Source: Candidatus Izemoplasma sp.
GTDB lineage: Bacteria > Bacillota_I > Bacilli_A > Izemoplasmatales > Izemoplasmataceae
DNA length: 9,690 bases
Reading direction: 5' to 3'
Assembly (NCBI GenBank): GCA_007132145.1
Contig: SLPE01000058.1
Span: 1 to 9,690 of the forward strand
Shown: positions 6,325-9,690 of the stretch, piece after piece
Layout: each line of letters begins with the position of its first letter
How positions within the stretch are numbered: the first letter of the stretch is position 1
Notes under the pieces: generated by a model
What the model was told of the DNA's origin: nothing
Database searches by the model: none
What the model saw: only the letters and a program-made list of their open reading frames with translations
Program-made: the position numbers and the translations under genes

Positions 6325-8472
6325 ATGCTCAAACTCGAATCTGTCTCGAAATACTACCGTACGAAGACGAGTGTCGTCCAGGCGCTCAGGCGCGTGTCGC
6401 TCACCCTCAAGAGCGGCGAATTTGTCGTCGTGACCGGTGAAAGCGGCTCGGGAAAGAGCACTTTGCTCAACGTCATCAGCGGCCTCGACACTTACGAAGA
6501 AGGCGAATTCTACATCAACGGCGAAGAAAGCAGCTACTATGCCTCAAACGACTGGGAACGCTACCGTCGCGAGATGATCGGCAACGTCTTTCAAGACTAC
6601 AACATCATCGACGCCTACACCGTCTTGCAAAACGTAGAATCCGTCCTCGCCGTGCAAGGGTGGGGGAAAGAAGAACGGAAGCGCCGGGCGTTATCGCTCA
6701 TCGAGCGCGTCGGTCTCGCCGGCGTCAGCAAACAACGCTCGAGCACGCTTTCCGGCGGTGAGAAACAACGCGTCGCCATCGCCCGCGCCCTCGCCAAAGG
6801 GGCGCCTATCATCGTCGCCGACGAACCGACCGGCAACCTCGACAAAGCGAGCGGGCAAAACATCATCCGTCTCCTCGAAGACATCAGCAAAGACCGCCTC
6901 GTCATCATGGTGACGCACGACGCAAAGGCCGTCGAGGAACATGCGACACGCCGCATTCGCCTCTTCGATGGCGAAATCGTAGAAGACCGCGTCTTGAAAG
7001 AGACCGATACAACCCCGGTGAAGGCCGTCGATCCCCCGGGGACGATGTCGCTCGTCGAAAAATGGCGAACAGCGTGGCGAAACCTCGTGTCGGCGCCGAA
7101 ACGCCTCGTACTCCAATTGTTGATCGCGATGACGGTCGTCTTCATCTTCTCTCTCGCCTACGGGGCTTACGTTCAGGCCGAACATACCCCTCGCGCCGGC
7201 TATCATCCCTTTTTCTCCAACCTCTCGCCGTCCCGGCTGATCGTCTTGAAAAACGATGCCTCGTCTTTCACCGAAGACGAACTCGAAGACTTCGCCGCGC
7301 TCGATCGGGTGATGACCGTCATCCCCTTCGATCCGGCGTTGGAACTCACCGTCAACATCCGCGGTCAATACCGTGATTTCGGACTGATGCCACATACGAT
7401 TCTCAAGGACAGCGACCTTGAAACCGGACGTCTTCCCACGATGGCTGATGAAATCATTGTCCCCAGCGGCTCGGGTTACAGCGTCGATGACGAAGTGAGC
7501 GTCACCCTCAGGCACGGATACTGGTTCCGTCAACCCGACATGCCCCAAGAGCAAGCGGATTTCCTCGAACCGACCACATACACGTTCACCGTCGCCGGCG
7601 TCGCGGCGAGTCGCAGCGGGAATCTCCACGTATCGCCGTCATTCTTCGACGACCCTTTCGTGCAGTTCCACAGCCTCATGTACGACACTCGCATCTTTCT
7701 CGACGACGTCCGCCGTGATAGTTTCATCATCACCACCGACGAAGGACTCGGTAAGAACGACCTCATCGTCATGGTCGACAACGGCCCCGTCCCCGGCGAG
7801 GTCTTGCGCGTCCACCTCGAACATCCCTTTTCGCCGCAACATCCCGTTCATGTCGATTTGACCGTGTCTCACGTCTACGACGAAGTCGCCCGCGGCCTAC
7901 TCGTCCTCGTCGTGCATCCCGAGACGTTCGAAACGCTTTTCTCCGTCGAGACGAAACAAGCGGCATTGATCGTCACCGACGCTTTCGACGCCGCCCGCGT
8001 CGCCGAGGCGCTCGATGCGGAGCGCTACCATAGCGTCTATCCCGCAAGCTACACCGACGATTTCGACATGCAGACATTCGTGATGCTCTGGTTGTTCATC
8101 GGTCTGTTCTTGCTCTTCGTCGTCATGTATTTCATCGCTTATGTCAGTTTGCGCAGCATCATGCGCGCCCGTACGAAAGAGTTCGTCATTTACCGTTCGA
8201 TCGGCGCGACGAGAGCGGACCTTCACCATATCACGATCTTCGAAATGCTCATCGTCTTCGCACTCGCGTTCGTTCTCGCCTATGCCGTCTTCGCCCTCGA
8301 TACCTTGACGATTTCATGGTTGCCGGACGCTTTGCGTTACTACACGGTCGGCAACTATCTTTTCATCATCGCGCTCATGCTCAGCATCGGCTGGTTGCTC
8401 GCGATGCGCTTCAACCGGAAACTGTTCACCGAAAGCGTCATCTCGACACTCAAGAGCGGGGCGGGTGAATGA
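6325..8472 (+). CDS. ABC transporter, ATPase fused to FtsX/MacB-type permease
   Basis: This 715-residue protein joins an ATPase of the MacB/LolD family to a MacB-like membrane part. ATPase motifs are intact: Walker A GESGSGKST (38-46), signature LSGGEKQ (142-148), Walker B with ADEPTGNLD (D166, catalytic E167) and the switch H198. After a linker, a first membrane segment (about 261-283) leads to an extracytoplasmic region of about 300 residues. Three more segments follow (about 586-609, 638-660 and 679-697). The FtsX-type coupling stretch ARTKEFVIYRSIGAT lies after the second. This NBD-TM-large domain-three TM order is that of MacB, a mechanotransmission ABC protein that usually does not move substrate through the bilayer. 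It is placed behind its own promoter, next to a second similar gene, and no MacA-like partner is visible. Substrate is unknown; peptide export, antimicrobial-peptide resistance or lipoprotein handling are possible. Confidence 0.9.
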   Translation: MLKLESVSKYYRTKTSVVQALRRVSLTLKSGEFVVVTGESGSGKSTLLNVISGLDTYEEGEFYINGEESSYYASNDWERYRREMIGNVFQDYNIIDAYTVLQNVESVLAVQGWGKEERKRRALSLIERVGLAGVSKQRSSTLSGGEKQRVAIARALAKGAPIIVADEPTGNLDKASGQNIIRLLEDISKDRLVIMVTHDAKAVEEHATRRIRLFDGEIVEDRVLKETDTTPVKAVDPPGTMSLVEKWRTAWRNLVSAPKRLVLQLLIAMTVVFIFSLAYGAYVQAEHTPRAGYHPFFSNLSPSRLIVLKNDASSFTEDELEDFAALDRVMTVIPFDPALELTVNIRGQYRDFGLMPHTILKDSDLETGRLPTMADEIIVPSGSGYSVDDEVSVTLRHGYWFRQPDMPQEQADFLEPTTYTFTVAGVAASRSGNLHVSPSFFDDPFVQFHSLMYDTRIFLDDVRRDSFIITTDEGLGKNDLIVMVDNGPVPGEVLRVHLEHPFSPQHPVHVDLTVSHVYDEVARGLLVLVVHPETFETLFSVETKQAALIVTDAFDAARVAEALDAERYHSVYPASYTDDFDMQTFVMLWLFIGLFLLFVVMYFIAYVSLRSIMRARTKEFVIYRSIGATRADLHHITIFEMLIVFALAFVLAYAVFALDTLTISWLPDALRYYTVGNYLFIIALMLSIGWLLAMRFNRKLFTESVISTLKSGAGE

Positions 8473-8473
8473 T

Positions 8474-9690
8474 ATGATCCGACTGCTGAACATCGACAAG
8501 CGCTACAGGAAAAAACGTCGCAATGAACTCCATGTCCTCAAAGACATCGACCTGACCTTGCCCGAACAAGGGCTCATCGCCCTCGTCGGCGCTTCCGGCA
8601 GCGGGAAGACGACGCTTCTCAACATCATGAGCGGCATGGACGCCGCCGATTCCGGAACGGTGAAAATCGGCGATGTCGTCTTGGACAAGTACTGCACCCG
8701 CGTCTTCGACCTCTTGCGCAGCGAACACATCGGCATGGTCTTCCAAAACTACTATCTTCTCGAAGACAGGACCGTTCAAGACAACATCGCCCTCACTTTG
8801 AGAATGATCGGTATCGAAGATCAGACGATCATCGAAAACCGCACCGCACACGTCCTCGAAGCGGTGCGCATGCACAAATATGCGCCGCGTGTCGCATCGC
8901 AACTCTCCGGCGGGCAACAACAACGCGTCGCGATCGCCCGCGCCCTCGCCAAAGACCCGGCCGTCCTGCTCGCGGACGAACCGACCGGCAACCTCGACAG
9001 CAAGAACACGTTCGACATCATGAACATCCTCCGTCACATCGCACAGACGAAACTCGTCGTCCTCGTCACCCATGAACGCGACCTGGCCAACCATTTCGCA
9101 GACCGCATCATCGAAATCGAGGACGGGCGCATCATCGACGACGTCGAACCGGAGACATCCTCCGCCTATCGCCACACCCGAGATACCGATATCTACTTGC
9201 GTGACCTCCCGGTCAAGGAGACTTTAGGCGAGCGGATCACCTACTACGGCGACGTCGCCCTCGAAGAAGATGCGGACATCCGACTCGTCCACAAAAACGG
9301 CACGCTCTACATCGGCATTCGCAAGCAACCGCTCAAAAAGGTCGTCGTCCTCGACAAGCAAAGCGAAGTCCACCTCCTCGACGCCTCGGAAGCCGACCGA
9401 GCCGAAAGTGAAGAGACAGTACCCGCCGTGACGCTGAAACCGCTGGAAAAGCCGAAGAAGAAGCGTTTTAAGAACCCGGTCTACGATGTCGCGACAATTG
9501 TCAGGCAAACGCTGTCTTCATTGCTGACGGCACCTTTCGGTAGACGCATCGTCTACCTCGCCTTCTTTTTCGGCGCCATGGTCGTCGCCAACGCCGTCAG
9601 TACGCTCTTCAACGTCATCACCGTCGACGACGCCGAGTTCATGACGATGCCGAAGAACACTCTCGTCATCGAAGACCGCGACGTCGAAGA
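8474..9690 (+). CDS. second ABC transporter ATPase-permease fusion (partial, 3' end missing)
   Basis: The frame opens at the ATG at 8474, one base after the stop of the first ABC gene, and is still open at the window end (405 full codons). The ATPase domain is complete: Walker [10 protein letters not shown] (39-47), signature LSGGQQQ (144-150), Walker B with ADEPTGNLD (D168, E169) and the switch H200. A segment of about 125 residues follows (about 216-340). It contains short alternating strands (LYIGIRK, KKVVVLD, EVHLLD) and ends in a basic run [11 protein letters not shown] hydrophobic segment begins near I359 ([17 protein letters not shown]), which should be the first membrane helix of an FtsX-type permease. 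The ribosome site is weak, so translation is probably coupled to the upstream gene. The two products likely pair as a heterodimer, or work as two related homodimers. Substrate is unknown. Confidence 0.88.
   Translation, partial: MIRLLNIDKRYRKKRRNELHVLKDIDLTLPEQGLIALVGASGSGKTTLLNIMSGMDAADSGTVKIGDVVLDKYCTRVFDLLRSEHIGMVFQNYYLLEDRTVQDNIALTLRMIGIEDQTIIENRTAHVLEAVRMHKYAPRVASQLSGGQQQRVAIARALAKDPAVLLADEPTGNLDSKNTFDIMNILRHIAQTKLVVLVTHERDLANHFADRIIEIEDGRIIDDVEPETSSAYRHTRDTDIYLRDLPVKETLGERITYYGDVALEEDADIRLVHKNGTLYIGIRKQPLKKVVVLDKQSEVHLLDASEADRAESEETVPAVTLKPLEKPKKKRFKNPVYDVATIVRQTLSSLLTAPFGRRIVYLAFFFGAMVVANAVSTLFNVITVDDAEFMTMPKNTLVIEDRDVE

Noticed and set aside
6691..7629. A minus-strand open frame of 312 codons within the first ABC gene.
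   Set aside because: It overlaps intact ABC signature, Walker B and switch motifs on the + strand and shows no recognisable protein features of its own.

Overview
The window carries most of the anaerobic lysine fermentation pathway as one tight + strand operon. After a clear transcriptional boundary, a second unit follows with two ABC transporter genes. All genes are on the + strand and no RNA genes, insertion sequences or CRISPR arrays were seen. By eye the DNA is GC-rich, with C or G in most third codon positions. Strong AGGAGG-type ribosome sites, an extended -10 promoter and a U-tailed terminator fit a fermentative anaerobe of the Bacillota or a related lineage. TGA is used as a stop and tryptophan is TGG, so the standard bacterial code applies. 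The species cannot be named from this sequence.

Bases 1-6209 hold, in order: the 3' part of kce (3-keto-5-aminohexanoate cleavage enzyme), kdd (3,5-diaminohexanoate dehydrogenase), kamA (lysine 2,3-aminomutase), a P-loop gene that is probably kamB (a reactivase subunit of lysine 5,6-aminomutase), kamD and kamE (the two subunits of lysine 5,6-aminomutase). The junctions range from 17-base overlaps to a 27-base gap, so the genes are very likely co-transcribed and partly translationally coupled. KamA converts L-lysine to L-beta-lysine. KamDE moves the terminal amino group to give 3,5-diaminohexanoate. Kdd oxidises this to 5-amino-3-oxohexanoate, and Kce splits that with acetyl-CoA into acetoacetate and 3-aminobutyryl-CoA. 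The gene order is not the reaction order. The key cofactor and substrate residues of KamA, KamE and Kce are present at spacings that match the characterised enzymes. The MutS-like partner gene kamC, which I recall beside kamB in other lysine fermenters, is not in the window.

Bases 6210-6324 are a boundary: a perfect 11-bp terminator hairpin with a six-T tail, then an extended -10 promoter and a ribosome site for the next gene.

Bases 6325-9690 hold two adjacent genes, each encoding an ATPase domain fused to an FtsX/MacB-type permease. The first is complete (715 residues). The second runs off the end of the window. They probably form a heterodimeric exporter or a membrane-stress/antimicrobial-peptide transporter. 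The terminator and separate promoter argue against a direct part in lysine fermentation.

The main points of interest are the absence of kamC next to kamB, the unusual Walker A loop of KamB, the paired fused ABC proteins with an unrecognised domain in the second one, and a small inverted repeat over the -10 box of the ABC unit.
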